DNA of 64,000 nucleotides from NCBI RefSeq assembly GCF_007989805.1, contig NZ_BJUB01000015.1, forward strand, positions 1 through 64,000, read 5' to 3'. The notes beneath the pieces are model-generated. The model did no database searches, had not been told where the DNA came from, and saw only the letters and a program-made list of their open reading frames with translations. This document shows, one piece after another, positions 17,224-26,667 of the stretch (the stretch's first letter is position 1; the number at the start of each line of letters is the position of its first letter). The position numbers were made by a program, and so were the translations under genes. This DNA comes from Cellulomonas xylanilytica (GTDB lineage: Bacteria > Actinomycetota > Actinomycetes > Actinomycetales > Cellulomonadaceae).

Positions 17224-18486
17224 TTAGGACAGGCCCTCGGCCCAGTCGTAGCCCTCGAGGAACGGGTCCGGCTCGATGGGACCGTCCGACGACCACTCGG
17301 TGTAGATGAGCCCGTCGGGGCCGATCTTGCCGATGAGCGCGGTCTTCGCGATGTGGTGGTTGTCGCCGTTCACCGTGACGGTGCCCTCGGGCGCCTCGAA
17401 CGTCGTGCCGTCGGCCGCCTCCTGGATGTCCGCGACCTCGAACGACTCCGCCTTCTCGACCATGAGCTTCCACAGGTAGAGCGACGTGTACGCGGCCTCC
17501 ATCGGGTCGGACGTCACGCGGTCGTCGCCGAACTTGGCCTTGAACGCCTCGACGAACGTGGTGTTCGCCGGGCTGTCGACCGTCTGGTAGTAGTTCCACG
17601 CGGTGAGCTGCCCGACGATGTTGTCGATGCCGATGCCGCCGACCTCCTCCTCGGCGATCGACACCGAGACGACGGGAAGGGTCTCCGCGGCCAGGCCGAC
17701 GTTCTTGTACTCCTTGAAGAACGCGACGTTGGAGTCACCGTTGAGGGTGTTGAACACCGCGTCCGCGCCGGAGCCCTTGAGCTTGTTCACGATGGTCGCG
17801 AAGTCCGTGTGGCCCAGCGGGGCGTACTCCTCGCCGACGATCTCGACGTCGTTGGCGCCGGCCCAGGCGACGATCTCCTTGTTGGCCGTGCGCGGGAACA
17901 CGTAGTCCGAGCCGACCAGGAAGATCTTCGACTTGCCCTGCTCCTTGAGGTAGTCCATGCCCGGCAGGATCTGCTGGTTGGTCGTCGCGCCCGTGTAGAA
18001 GATGTTCGGCGACGCCTCCAGGCCCTCGTACTGGACCGGGTAGAACAGCAGGGAGTCCTTGGCCTCGAAGACGGGGAGCATCGCCTTGCGCGACGAGGAC
18101 GTCCAGCCGCCGAACACCGCGGCGACGCAGTCGGAGGAGATGAGCTTCTCGGCCTTCTCCGCGAACACGGTCGGCTCCGAGGCGCCGTCCTCCGCGACGA
18201 TCTCGAGCTGCTTGCCCAGGACCCCGCCGTCGGCGTTGATCTCCTCGGCGGCCAGGTCGAGGGAGTCCCGGACCGTCTGCTCCGAGATGGCCATCGTGCC
18301 GGACAGCGAGTTGAGGAAGCCGATCTTGACGGTGTCGCCGGACGTGTCGACGCAGGAGGACGACGCCGCCGTGCCGGCGTCGGCCGGGTCGTCGGAGGTG
18401 CGGGCGCCGCAGCCGGCGACACCGAGTGCGACGACCAGGGCGGCCGCCGGGAGAGCGAGTGCGCGCGATCTGGGCTGCTTATTCAA
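17224..18486 (-). CDS. urtA: urea ABC transporter substrate-binding lipoprotein UrtA
   Basis: 420 residues from a TTG start (LNKQPRSRALALP). Signal peptide with lipobox LGVAGC, so a membrane-anchored extracellular lipoprotein. The mature domain is a Leu/Ile/Val-binding-protein fold with UrtA hallmarks: LSGTMAISE near the N-terminus, AVFGGWTSSSRKAMLPVFE, YEGLEASPNIFYTGA and the C-terminal GTVTVNGDNHHIAKTALIG. Upstream in-frame GTG or ATG codons would add an implausible arginine-rich leader before the signal sequence. The promoter region carries three blocks shared with urea carboxylase. Confidence 0.92.
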   Translation of the reverse strand: MNKQPRSRALALPAAALVVALGVAGCGARTSDDPADAGTAASSSCVDTSGDTVKIGFLNSLSGTMAISEQTVRDSLDLAAEEINADGGVLGKQLEIVAEDGASEPTVFAEKAEKLISSDCVAAVFGGWTSSSRKAMLPVFEAKDSLLFYPVQYEGLEASPNIFYTGATTNQQILPGMDYLKEQGKSKIFLVGSDYVFPRTANKEIVAWAGANDVEIVGEEYAPLGHTDFATIVNKLKGSGADAVFNTLNGDSNVAFFKEYKNVGLAAETLPVVSVSIAEEEVGGIGIDNIVGQLTAWNYYQTVDSPANTTFVEAFKAKFGDDRVTSDPMEAAYTSLYLWKLMVEKAESFEVADIQEAADGTTFEAPEGTVTVNGDNHHIAKTALIGKIGPDGLIYTEWSSDGPIEPDPFLEGYDWAEGLS

Positions 18487-18574
18487 AGGAGGATGCCTTT
18501 CGCTGAGGACGAGCAGAGGGGCAGATCCGGGTGAGGGCCTCGAGGAGCGCACGACACCGCGCTGTGTCCCGCGC

Positions 18575-18658
18575 TGTATACATCCCTGTGCCCATGGGTG
18601 TTGAACCTAGGGACGCGGTGTTTCGGGCAACCACCAGCCCGCGTAAACGGTCTGTTTC
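18575..18658 (-). promoter_or_regulatory. urt operon promoter with blocks shared with urea carboxylase
   Basis: Reading with urtA: GAAAC-N6-TTTAC (18658-18643) followed by GCG, then GAAACACCGCGTCCC leading into a -10-like TAGGTT (18609-18604). The palindrome TGTATACA (18575-18582) follows, about 22 nt further down. Order and sequence match the element before urea carboxylase, with spacing differing by 1 nt between the upper blocks and 7 nt before the palindrome. The leader to the TTG start is about 110 nt. Confidence 0.6.
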
Positions 18659-18701
18659 GCGTCGATCCCGGTTGCGTCACGGGGCCGGATACGCTCGACG
18701 G

Positions 18702-19928
18702 ATGCCGCTGCGCCGTCCGCTGGACCAGTCGTCCAAGCTCAAGAACGTGCTCTACGAGATCCGCGGGTCCGCCCTGGACGAGGTGGTCCGCCTCGAGGCC
18801 GAGGGCCACACGATCCTGCGGCTGAACACGGGCAACCCCGCCGCGTTCGGCTTCGAGGCACCGCACCAGATCGTCCGCGACGTGATCGCCGCCATCCCGC
18901 ACGCGCACGGGTACACGGACTCGCGCGGCATCCTGTCGGCCCGGCGCGCGGTGGTCACCCGATACGAGACGGAGCCGGGCTTCCCGGAGATCGACGTCGA
19001 CGACGTCTACCTGGGCAACGGCGTCTCCGAGCTGATCACGATGGTCATGCAGGCGCTCCTCGACGAGGGCGACGAGGTGCTCATCCCGTCGCCCGACTAC
19101 CCGCTGTGGACCGCCATGACGTCGCTGTCCGACGGCGTCCCGGTGCACTACCGGTGCGACGAGTCCGCCGGCTGGGAGCCCGACCTGGAGCACATCCGGT
19201 CGCTGGTCACGCCCCGCACCAAGGCGATCGTCGTCATCAACCCGAACAACCCGACCGGCGCCGTGTACTCACGCACGGTGCTGGAGGGGATCGCCGCGAT
19301 CGCCCGCGAGCACAGCCTCCTGGTGCTCTCCGACGAGATCTACGACCGCATCCTGTTCGACGGCGCCCAGCACATCCCCATGGCCACCGTCGCCCCGGAC
19401 CTGCTGTGCCTGACGTTCAACGGGCTGTCCAAGACGTACCGCGTGGCCGGCTACCGCTCCGGCTGGATGGTCGTCACGGGCCCCCGCGAGCACGCCACCG
19501 GCTTCCTCGAGGGCATCACGCTGCTGGCCTCCACCCGCCTGTGCCCCAACGTCCCCGCGCAGCACGCGGTGCAGGCCGCGCTCGGCGGGATCCAGAGCAT
19601 CGACGCGCTGATCGCCCCCGGCGGACGGCTGCACGAGCAGCGCGACGTCGCCTACCGGGGGCTGACGTCGATCCCCGGCGTCGACTGCGTCCGCCCCGAC
19701 GGCGCCCTCTACCTGTTCCCGCGCCTGGACCCGGACGTGCACGAGATCCACGACGACGCCCGCCTCGTCTACGACCTGCTGGTGAGCGAGCACATCCTGC
19801 TGGTCCAGGGCACCGGCTTCCACTGGCCCACCCCGGACCACCTGCGCATCGTCACGCTCCCCGAGGCGAGGGTGCTGGCGGAAGCGGTCGAACGGATGGG
19901 CAACTTCCTGTCCAGCTACCGGCAGTGA
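18702..19928 (+). CDS. alanine-type aminotransferase (PLP fold type I)
   Basis: 408 residues, full length for AlaA-like class I aminotransferases. PLP lysine lies in FNGLSKTYRVAGYRSGWM; NPNNPTGAVYS and DEIYDRILFDGA are the conserved cofactor-contact segments, and RPDGALYLFPRLD precedes the C-terminal domain. Probably moves the amino group between glutamate/alanine and 2-oxo acids in the cytosol. ATG 18702 is chosen because similarity begins at MPLRRPLDQSSKLKNVLYEIRG. Divergent from urtA, so it lies in a nitrogen-metabolism context; co-regulation is possible but not shown. Confidence 0.9.
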   Translation: MPLRRPLDQSSKLKNVLYEIRGSALDEVVRLEAEGHTILRLNTGNPAAFGFEAPHQIVRDVIAAIPHAHGYTDSRGILSARRAVVTRYETEPGFPEIDVDDVYLGNGVSELITMVMQALLDEGDEVLIPSPDYPLWTAMTSLSDGVPVHYRCDESAGWEPDLEHIRSLVTPRTKAIVVINPNNPTGAVYSRTVLEGIAAIAREHSLLVLSDEIYDRILFDGAQHIPMATVAPDLLCLTFNGLSKTYRVAGYRSGWMVVTGPREHATGFLEGITLLASTRLCPNVPAQHAVQAALGGIQSIDALIAPGGRLHEQRDVAYRGLTSIPGVDCVRPDGALYLFPRLDPDVHEIHDDARLVYDLLVSEHILLVQGTGFHWPTPDHLRIVTLPEARVLAEAVERMGNFLSSYRQ

Positions 19929-19943
19929 ACCCGCCCGCCAGTC

Positions 19944-21527
19944 CTACGGAGCACCGGCCACCGGCACGTCGGTGATCCGGAACGGCTGGACGCGCAGGTC
20001 GACCGAGACGGACTCCGTGACCTCCTTCGCCTGCACCGGGGAGTCCACGACGACGGCATCCGCGCCCGGGTCGGGCCAGACCACGGTCACGAGGATGCTG
20101 CTGCCCTTCTCGGGCCCGTAGATCACGCGGTCGGACAGCGGGTCGCGCCGGTCCTCGGCCACCAGGTAGTCCACGGGGTAGAGCCGCAGGTCGCCGCGCA
20201 GCAGCGTCACGTTCGTCGCGGCCTGCTGCAGGCTCGCGTCGAACGACCCGCGGGCGTCCCACGCGCCCGTCGAGAACAGCGTGCCGGCGGCCTCGTCCGG
20301 TCCCGCCGTGTTGGTGACCTCGAGGCTGCCGACGAGGAACCTGCCGACCCGGCGCACCTCGCGGACCCGGACGTCGACCGGCACGCCGTTGCCCGAGTCG
20401 ATGGTCACGGCGGCCTCCCCGGCCGCGGTCGGCCCGGTGGTCTCGGGCAGGGTCCCCGCCGGGGCCTGCGTGGTCGGGGCCACCTCGTCCTGCTCGGTGG
20501 TCAGCACCAGCTCGACGCGCCGGTTGGCGGCCCGCGCCTCGGGCGACGTCCCCGACACCGCCGGCTCGCCCTCCCCGCGTCCCTGCACCGACAGCTCGAA
20601 CCCGCCCAGGTCGGCCAGCGACCCGAGCCGGTCCGCGACCGCCTGCGCCCGGCGCTCCGCGAGGCCCTGGTTGTACGCCTCGTCGGCGACGTCGTCCGTG
20701 TGCCCGACGACCGCGAGGGTCCCGCCGTCGTACGCGCCGACCTGCTGCGCGGCGGCAGCCAGGGCGGCGTCGGACTGCGGCCCCAGCTCGGCGGAGTCGA
20801 CGTCGAAGAGCACGTCCGAGCCGATCGCCACCGTGACGGTCTGCGCCGTGCTCCGGGTGCGCACCTGGCCCCCGACCTGCTCGGTGTACGTGTCGAGCGC
20901 CACGACCGGCGCGGTCGCCACCGGGTCCTCCTCGATCTCGGAGGCCGGGACGGTGAGCACGCCCGCGTCCTGCGCGTCGACCACGGGGACCTCCTGCACG
21001 AGGCCACCGCCGCCGGGCAGGAGCACGTCGACGGTCGTGTCGTCCGGTGCCGCGAACGCGACGTACAGCACCTCGGTGTCGTCACCCGCGGCCTCGGCCG
21101 CCGCGTCCGTCGCGGGGCCGCCCACCGACCGCACCCAGGAGGCGACGACCTTGTCGCCCTCGGTGCGCGCGGGCAGCGCGACGGTCCCCTCGGTCAGGTC
21201 GACGAGGCGCACGCCGTTGGCACCCGGGGTGACGGAGACGAGCACGTCCCAGAGCTCGGTCTGCAGCGACGCCGCCTTCGGGCCGGCGATCCGCAGCACA
21301 CCGACGTCGTCCGTCACGGCGACGGGGCCCACGTCGAGGGTCACCTCCTCGCCCCGGACGACCACGTCGGCCGTCACCGGCGCGACGTCCGCGTCGGCCG
21401 ACGTCGCGCTGGCGGTGACCGTGCCCGACGGGCTCGGCGCGTCGTCCGGCGTGCACGCGACGCACGCGAGCACGGCGAGCGCGAGGGGCAGCGCGGTGCG
21501 GGCGGCCGTGCGGGCAGGGTGCGGCAT
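19944..21527 (-). CDS. OmpA-domain lipoprotein
   Basis: 527 residues from ATG 21527 (GAGGAG 8 nt upstream). Signal peptide and lipobox VLACVAC near residue 22, so membrane-anchored. A beta-rich region (about 30-225) precedes an OmpA/MotB peptidoglycan-binding domain (about 230-345: IGSDVLFDVDSAEL, VVGHTDDVADEAYNQGLAERRAQAV). A linker rich in Thr and Pro and a separate C-terminal domain of about 140 residues follow. It probably links the membrane to peptidoglycan in a monoderm wall. Convergent with the aminotransferase, 15 bp apart. The extra C-terminal domain is not recognised. Confidence 0.85.
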   Translation of the reverse strand: MPHPARTAARTALPLALAVLACVACTPDDAPSPSGTVTASATSADADVAPVTADVVVRGEEVTLDVGPVAVTDDVGVLRIAGPKAASLQTELWDVLVSVTPGANGVRLVDLTEGTVALPARTEGDKVVASWVRSVGGPATDAAAEAAGDDTEVLYVAFAAPDDTTVDVLLPGGGGLVQEVPVVDAQDAGVLTVPASEIEEDPVATAPVVALDTYTEQVGGQVRTRSTAQTVTVAIGSDVLFDVDSAELGPQSDAALAAAAQQVGAYDGGTLAVVGHTDDVADEAYNQGLAERRAQAVADRLGSLADLGGFELSVQGRGEGEPAVSGTSPEARAANRRVELVLTTEQDEVAPTTQAPAGTLPETTGPTAAGEAAVTIDSGNGVPVDVRVREVRRVGRFLVGSLEVTNTAGPDEAAGTLFSTGAWDARGSFDASLQQAATNVTLLRGDLRLYPVDYLVAEDRRDPLSDRVIYGPEKGSSILVTVVWPDPGADAVVVDSPVQAKEVTESVSVDLRVQPFRITDVPVAGAP

Positions 21528-21649
21528 GCAGGGCTCCTCGGGGATCGGCCCGTCCGTCGGCCGGGCACGTCGAGATGGTGCCATGTCGGCCGCTCGCCGC
21601 GCCGCGCTGTCCCGAGCGCGGGCACGCATCGCTCCCCGTCGGACAGCAG

Positions 21650-21683
21650 GACGGGCCGGCCACCCGAAGGTGACCGGCCCGTC
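21650..21683 (-). terminator. groEL terminator with UUCG loop
   Basis: A 15-bp stem (21650-21664 with 21669-21683, one G-U pair) is closed by a UUCG tetraloop in the groEL-strand RNA. It starts 27 nt past the groEL stop codon and separates groEL from the downstream lipoprotein gene. Confidence 0.85.
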
Positions 21684-21710
21684 CCGTGTGCTCAGCTCAT
21701 CAGCTGCGGA

Positions 21711-23336
<1,626 letters not shown>

Positions 23337-23451
23337 GGGGCTGTGATCCTTCACTGGGTTCGGGTCGGCCGAGGGTGCCCGCGACGGACGAGCACGTCGC
23401 CTGCGGTCTTGTCCCGCGTGCGACGGCCCTCACCGGACGGCCGTGGTGGTT

Positions 23452-23478
23452 CTGTCACTCTCCACCGGAGAGTGCTAA
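23452..23478. promoter_or_regulatory. CIRCE element, gene-proximal copy (one weak arm)
   Basis: Plus-strand CTGTCACTC-N9-GAGTGCTAA. The right arm matches the CIRCE half-site 9/9 and the left arm 6/9. It lies 9 bp from the second copy, so four half-sites follow one another with constant 9-nt spacers. Located about 115-140 bp before groEL. Confidence 0.65.
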
Positions 23479-23487
23479 GACCAATGG

Positions 23488-23514
23488 TTAGCACTCGACC
23501 CCCGAGAGTGCAAG
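23488..23514. promoter_or_regulatory. CIRCE element (HrcA operator)
   Basis: Plus-strand TTAGCACTC-N9-GAGTGCAAG, with one perfect arm and one 7/9 arm. Read with groEL it is CTTGCACTC-N9-GAGTGCTAA, the common actinobacterial form. This is the operator of the heat-shock repressor HrcA, positioned at the groEL promoter. Confidence 0.9.
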
Positions 23515-23603
23515 CAGCGTTCGCCCAGAGCGCGGCCCCGACCACCCCACCGGGAGGCCGGTAACCGGCCCGCACGCGAGCCGGACGCCGCTATCGTGCG
23601 CGT

Positions 23604-25091
23604 GTGCAGCACGACGAGGACGTCGACAACCACGGCCGCCACGCCGCGGGCCGGTCCGCGCGCCCGCACGCCAGCCGTCACGCGCACCGCCGACGCCGTG
23701 CGGGCGGCCTCGTCGCCACCGCGCTCGTCGCCGCCGGCACCACCCTGCTCGTCGCCACCGCACCCACGGGGGCGCTCGCCACCGACGCCCCCGCCGCGCC
23801 GGTCGCCCTCCCCGAGCCGGCCGCCCCGGCCTACGCGACCATCCCGCTGTACCTCGAGGGCCTCACCACGATGCCGGGCGGCCGGCGGGTGCCGCTCGCG
23901 GTCGGCACGGACGCCACCTTCCTGGCGGGCACGCACGTCGTCGACCCCGCGGCCTCGACCCTCGCGCGTGCGGTCGCCGGGTCGACGACGGACGAGGACG
24001 GCGCCAGCGTGACCGCCGCTGCCGCCGTGGCTGGCCAGCAGCGCGCCTGGCTCGCCGAGGGCACGGTCCCCGGCGCCGGCGGTCCGTACGAGGACATGGC
24101 GCGCGCCGCCCTGCTCGACCTGCACGCGCTCCAGCTGCCCGACGGCGCCGCGGTGGCCGCCTGGTCGGAGAAGTGGCGGTACGTGTGGCCGCGCGACGCC
24201 TCGTTCGTCGCCGTCGCGCTGGCGCGCACCGGGCACGTCGACGACGCCCTCGAGATCCTCGCCTTCCTCGACCGGGTCCAGTCGCCCGACGGCTCGTTCC
24301 AGGCGCGGTACCTGCCCGACGGCTCCGGCCCGCCCGACGGGAGGGGGGTGCAGACCGACGGGACCGGCTGGGCGATGTGGGCCTCCGGGCTCGTGCTCGC
24401 GGAGGTCGACGACCCCGACGAGCGGGCGGCGACCGCGGAGCAGCTGCTGCCCCTGGTGCAGCGGTCCGTGCGGCACGCGGTCGCCCTGGTCGGTGTCGAC
24501 GGTCTGCCGCCCGCGTCCCCCGACTACTGGGAGGTGCCCGAGGACGCGCTGACGCTGGGCACGGTGGCTCCCCTGGTGGCCGGGCTGCAGCAGGCGTCGG
24601 TCGTCCTGGAGGCCGCGGGCGACCACGCGCTGGCCCGGTCGGCGTTCGACGCCTCGATCCGCTCCAAGGTCGGGACCATCCGCGCGTTCGGACCCACGGG
24701 GTTCGCGCGGTACGCGACCGGCGGCCACGCGGACGCCGCCAGCGCCTTCCTCATGCCGCCGTTCGTGACCAGCGCCGTGCCCGGGGTCGAGGACGCCTGG
24801 CGCGCGTCGGCGACGACGATGGTGCGCCCGGCGAACGGGCTCGCACCGGGCGCGGGGTGGCGCGACGACGGGGTCTCGTGGACGCCGCAGACCTCGCTCT
24901 ACGCCTGGGTGGCGGCCGAGGACGGCGACGCGGAGCTGGCCGACGGGTGGCTCTCGTTCCTGGACACCCATCGCACCCCGTCCGGGTCGCTGCCCGAGAA
25001 GGTGCTCGCCGACGGGTCCCCCGCGGCGGTGGCGCCGCTCGGCTGGAGCGCCGCGTGCGTGCTGCTCGCGCTCGACGCCCTCGGCTCCTGA
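23604..25091 (+). CDS. secreted GH15-like (glucoamylase-type) glycoside hydrolase
   Basis: 495 residues. The N-terminus is His/Arg-rich, followed by a hydrophobic signal (about 34-60, ending ALA), so it is exported. The catalytic domain is the alpha/alpha barrel of GH15-type enzymes: KWRYVWPRDASFVA in the first half, PDYWEVPEDALTLGT carrying a candidate catalytic Glu, and GSLPEKVLADG with the second Glu near the C-terminus. No starch-binding module is present. Substrate probably an alpha-glucan or related oligosaccharide, but the sequence is divergent and the family could be a GH15 neighbour. GTG start. A terminator shared with the cold-shock gene follows. Confidence 0.72.
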   Translation: MQHDEDVDNHGRHAAGRSARPHASRHAHRRRRAGGLVATALVAAGTTLLVATAPTGALATDAPAAPVALPEPAAPAYATIPLYLEGLTTMPGGRRVPLAVGTDATFLAGTHVVDPAASTLARAVAGSTTDEDGASVTAAAAVAGQQRAWLAEGTVPGAGGPYEDMARAALLDLHALQLPDGAAVAAWSEKWRYVWPRDASFVAVALARTGHVDDALEILAFLDRVQSPDGSFQARYLPDGSGPPDGRGVQTDGTGWAMWASGLVLAEVDDPDERAATAEQLLPLVQRSVRHAVALVGVDGLPPASPDYWEVPEDALTLGTVAPLVAGLQQASVVLEAAGDHALARSAFDASIRSKVGTIRAFGPTGFARYATGGHADAASAFLMPPFVTSAVPGVEDAWRASATTMVRPANGLAPGAGWRDDGVSWTPQTSLYAWVAAEDGDAELADGWLSFLDTHRTPSGSLPEKVLADGSPAAVAPLGWSAACVLLALDALGS

Positions 25092-25096
25092 CACGC

Positions 25097-25144
25097 CGAC
25101 GGGCCGCACAGCACGCGGTGCACGGGGCGCCGCACGGCCCGTCG
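25097..25144. terminator. bidirectional terminator between convergent genes
   Basis: A 10-bp inverted repeat (25097-25106 with 25135-25144) sits in the 58-bp gap between the convergent glycosidase and cold-shock genes. Its loop is itself GC-rich and can pair further. It probably stops both transcripts. Confidence 0.65.
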
Positions 25145-25149
25145 ACGGG

Positions 25150-25353
25150 TCAGAGCGCGCGGACCTGCTCGGCCTGCGGCCCCTTGGTGCCCTGACCGAC
25201 CTCGAACTCGACGTCCTGGCCCTCGTCGAGGGACCGGAAGCCGTCCGACTGGATGGCGCTGAAGTGCACGAAGAGGTCCTGGCCTCCCCCGACCGGGGTG
25301 ATGAAGCCGTACCCCTTCTCCGCGTTGAACCACTTGACGATGCCCTGAGCCAT
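25150..25353 (-). CDS. cold-shock protein (CspA family)
   Basis: 67 residues, a single cold-shock domain binding single-stranded RNA/DNA. RNP1 KGYGFITP and RNP2 LFVHFSAI are intact, starting from MAQGIVKWFNAEKGYGF. Length is standard for the family. Acts as an RNA chaperone in the cytosol. A short gap and no operon partners. Confidence 0.96.
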   Translation of the reverse strand: MAQGIVKWFNAEKGYGFITPVGGGQDLFVHFSAIQSDGFRSLDEGQDVEFEVGQGTKGPQAEQVRAL

Positions 25354-25454
25354 GCGCGCTCCTCGACGTCCGGTGCCGAGCGCTCCGCCGGCGCCCGGTG
25401 CGCGGGAGCCTAGTGGCCCCGGTCCGGCCCTGACCAGGGCCGATACCGGTGTGC

Positions 25455-26051
25455 TCAGGCGTCCGGGTCGCTGACGAGCAGCACGGAGATCCCCGGCGTG
25501 GGGTCGTCCTGCTGCACGACCTCGGTCAGCCCGAGGGTCTGCGCCACGAGGTCGGCGGTCGGCCGCAGGTCCTCGGAGGTGTAGTAGACGGTCGAGTCGT
25601 CGGCCGTCGGCTCTGCGTTGCCCGTGGTCACCGCGCTGAACCCGGCGGCGGTGAGCTTCTCGGCCTGCGTCGCCGCCAGCCCGCCGACGCCGGCGGCGTT
25701 GAGGACCTCGACGGGGGTGCTGAGCACGGGGGTGGGGGCGGCAGGCTCCTCGTCGGCCGGGGTCTCCGGCTCGGTGGGCGCCTCGCCCTCGCCCTCGGTC
25801 GGGGTGTCCGACGGCACGTCCTCCTGCGCCGCCGGGGAGTCCGAGGTGCCGGGGAGCGTCGGGAGGGTGCCCTCGCGCGCCGCGAGGTTCACGAGCGTGA
25901 ACGCGAGCACCGGCAGGAGCGCCAGGACGACCAGGTACTTCCACCACCTGCTCCACGCCGACCGGGGTGCGCGATGCACCCCGCGGGGGACGTCAGGGTT
26001 CGACGGGACGTCGAACTCGTCCTCGGGGTAGGGGTACTCCGCCTTGCTCAC
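25455..26051 (-). CDS. membrane-anchored LytR_C-domain protein
   Basis: 198 residues. A Tyr/Glu-rich cytoplasmic tail, one TM helix (about 38-58), an acidic Pro/Glu/Thr linker (about 60-105), then a LytR C-terminal-type domain (about 108-198: TPVEVLNAAGVGGLAATQAEKLTAAGF, VYYTSEDLRPTADLVA). The catalytic LytR-CpsA-Psr domain is absent, so it is a stand-alone accessory domain outside the membrane, probably cell-wall related. Codirectional with the DUF3263 gene 106 bp upstream; this pair is frequent in actinobacteria. Confidence 0.82.
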   Translation of the reverse strand: MSKAEYPYPEDEFDVPSNPDVPRGVHRAPRSAWSRWWKYLVVLALLPVLAFTLVNLAAREGTLPTLPGTSDSPAAQEDVPSDTPTEGEGEAPTEPETPADEEPAAPTPVLSTPVEVLNAAGVGGLAATQAEKLTAAGFSAVTTGNAEPTADDSTVYYTSEDLRPTADLVAQTLGLTEVVQQDDPTPGISVLLVSDPDA

Positions 26052-26157
26052 GCCGGACAGGCTAACGGCTCAGGTCGTGCGGACGGGTCCACCCGGGGCA
26101 GGAGGTGTGCCGTGTCACGTGCGAGGACGTCGACCGGGGACCGCCCACCCGGGGGGA

Positions 26158-26463
26158 TCAGGCGTCCCCGAGCCGACGGGCCGTACGGGCGCGCTGGCGC
26201 GAGGAACGCATGCGCCGCAGCCGCTTGATGAGCATCGGGTCGTGCGCGAGGGCGGCCGGGTCGTCGATGAGGGCGTTGAGCACCTGGTAGTACCGGGTGG
26301 CCGACATGTCGAAGAGCTCGCGGATGGCCGACTCCTTGGCGCCCGCGTACTTCCACCACTGCCGCTCGAACGCGAGGACCTGCTCGTCGCGCTCCGAGAG
26401 GCCGGCGCCGGGGACGCTGCTGGGCTGCTCGTGCGATCCGATCATGATCGTCGCGGCGTCCAT
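26158..26463 (-). CDS. DUF3263 protein (sigma-region-4-like HTH)
   Basis: 101 residues. The conserved core reads LSERDEQVLAFERQWWKYAGAKESAIRELFDMSATRYYQVLNALID, followed by a basic tail RLRRMRSSRQRARTARR. The family has a helix-turn-helix resembling sigma-factor region 4 and is widespread in actinobacteria with no assigned regulon. Start ATG 26463 with AGGAGG 6 nt upstream. Its promoter at 26555-26585 contains an 18-bp perfect palindrome. Confidence 0.88.
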   Translation of the reverse strand: MDAATIMIGSHEQPSSVPGAGLSERDEQVLAFERQWWKYAGAKESAIRELFDMSATRYYQVLNALIDDPAALAHDPMLIKRLRRMRSSRQRARTARRLGDA

Positions 26464-26554
26464 GCGTCCTCCTGCTCTCGTGGTGCTGTGCTCGTCCGTG
26501 CTCGTCCGACCCGGCTGCGCGGCCCCGGGTCGGGGACCGGCGGCGACCTCGGTC

Positions 26555-26585
26555 ATCGTACGACCGTAATGACACGCGTGTCATT
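26555..26585 (-). promoter_or_regulatory. DUF3263-gene promoter overlapped by an 18-bp palindrome
   Basis: AATGACACGCGTGTCATT (26568-26585) is a perfect 18-bp palindrome. On the minus strand its ATGACA (26584-26579) serves as a -35, and TACGAT (26560-26555) as -10 with an 18-nt spacer. A dimeric regulator bound here would cover the -35, giving repression. It lies in the 204-bp divergent spacer with the uracil-DNA glycosylase gene, 83 bp from that start codon. Confidence 0.65.
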
Positions 26586-26667
26586 CCTGTCGGCGCGTCG
26601 TCCCCCGTGTGCCGCCGTGGCCCCGCCACAGGACGCGGGTCGCCCGGGGCTGGGTACTCTCACCCGC

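Noticed and set aside
23470..23496. Everted palindrome GAGTGCTAA-N9-TTAGCACTC as a novel operator
   Set aside because: It is explained by two adjacent normal CIRCE elements whose perfect inner arms face each other; the outer arms are present but degenerate.
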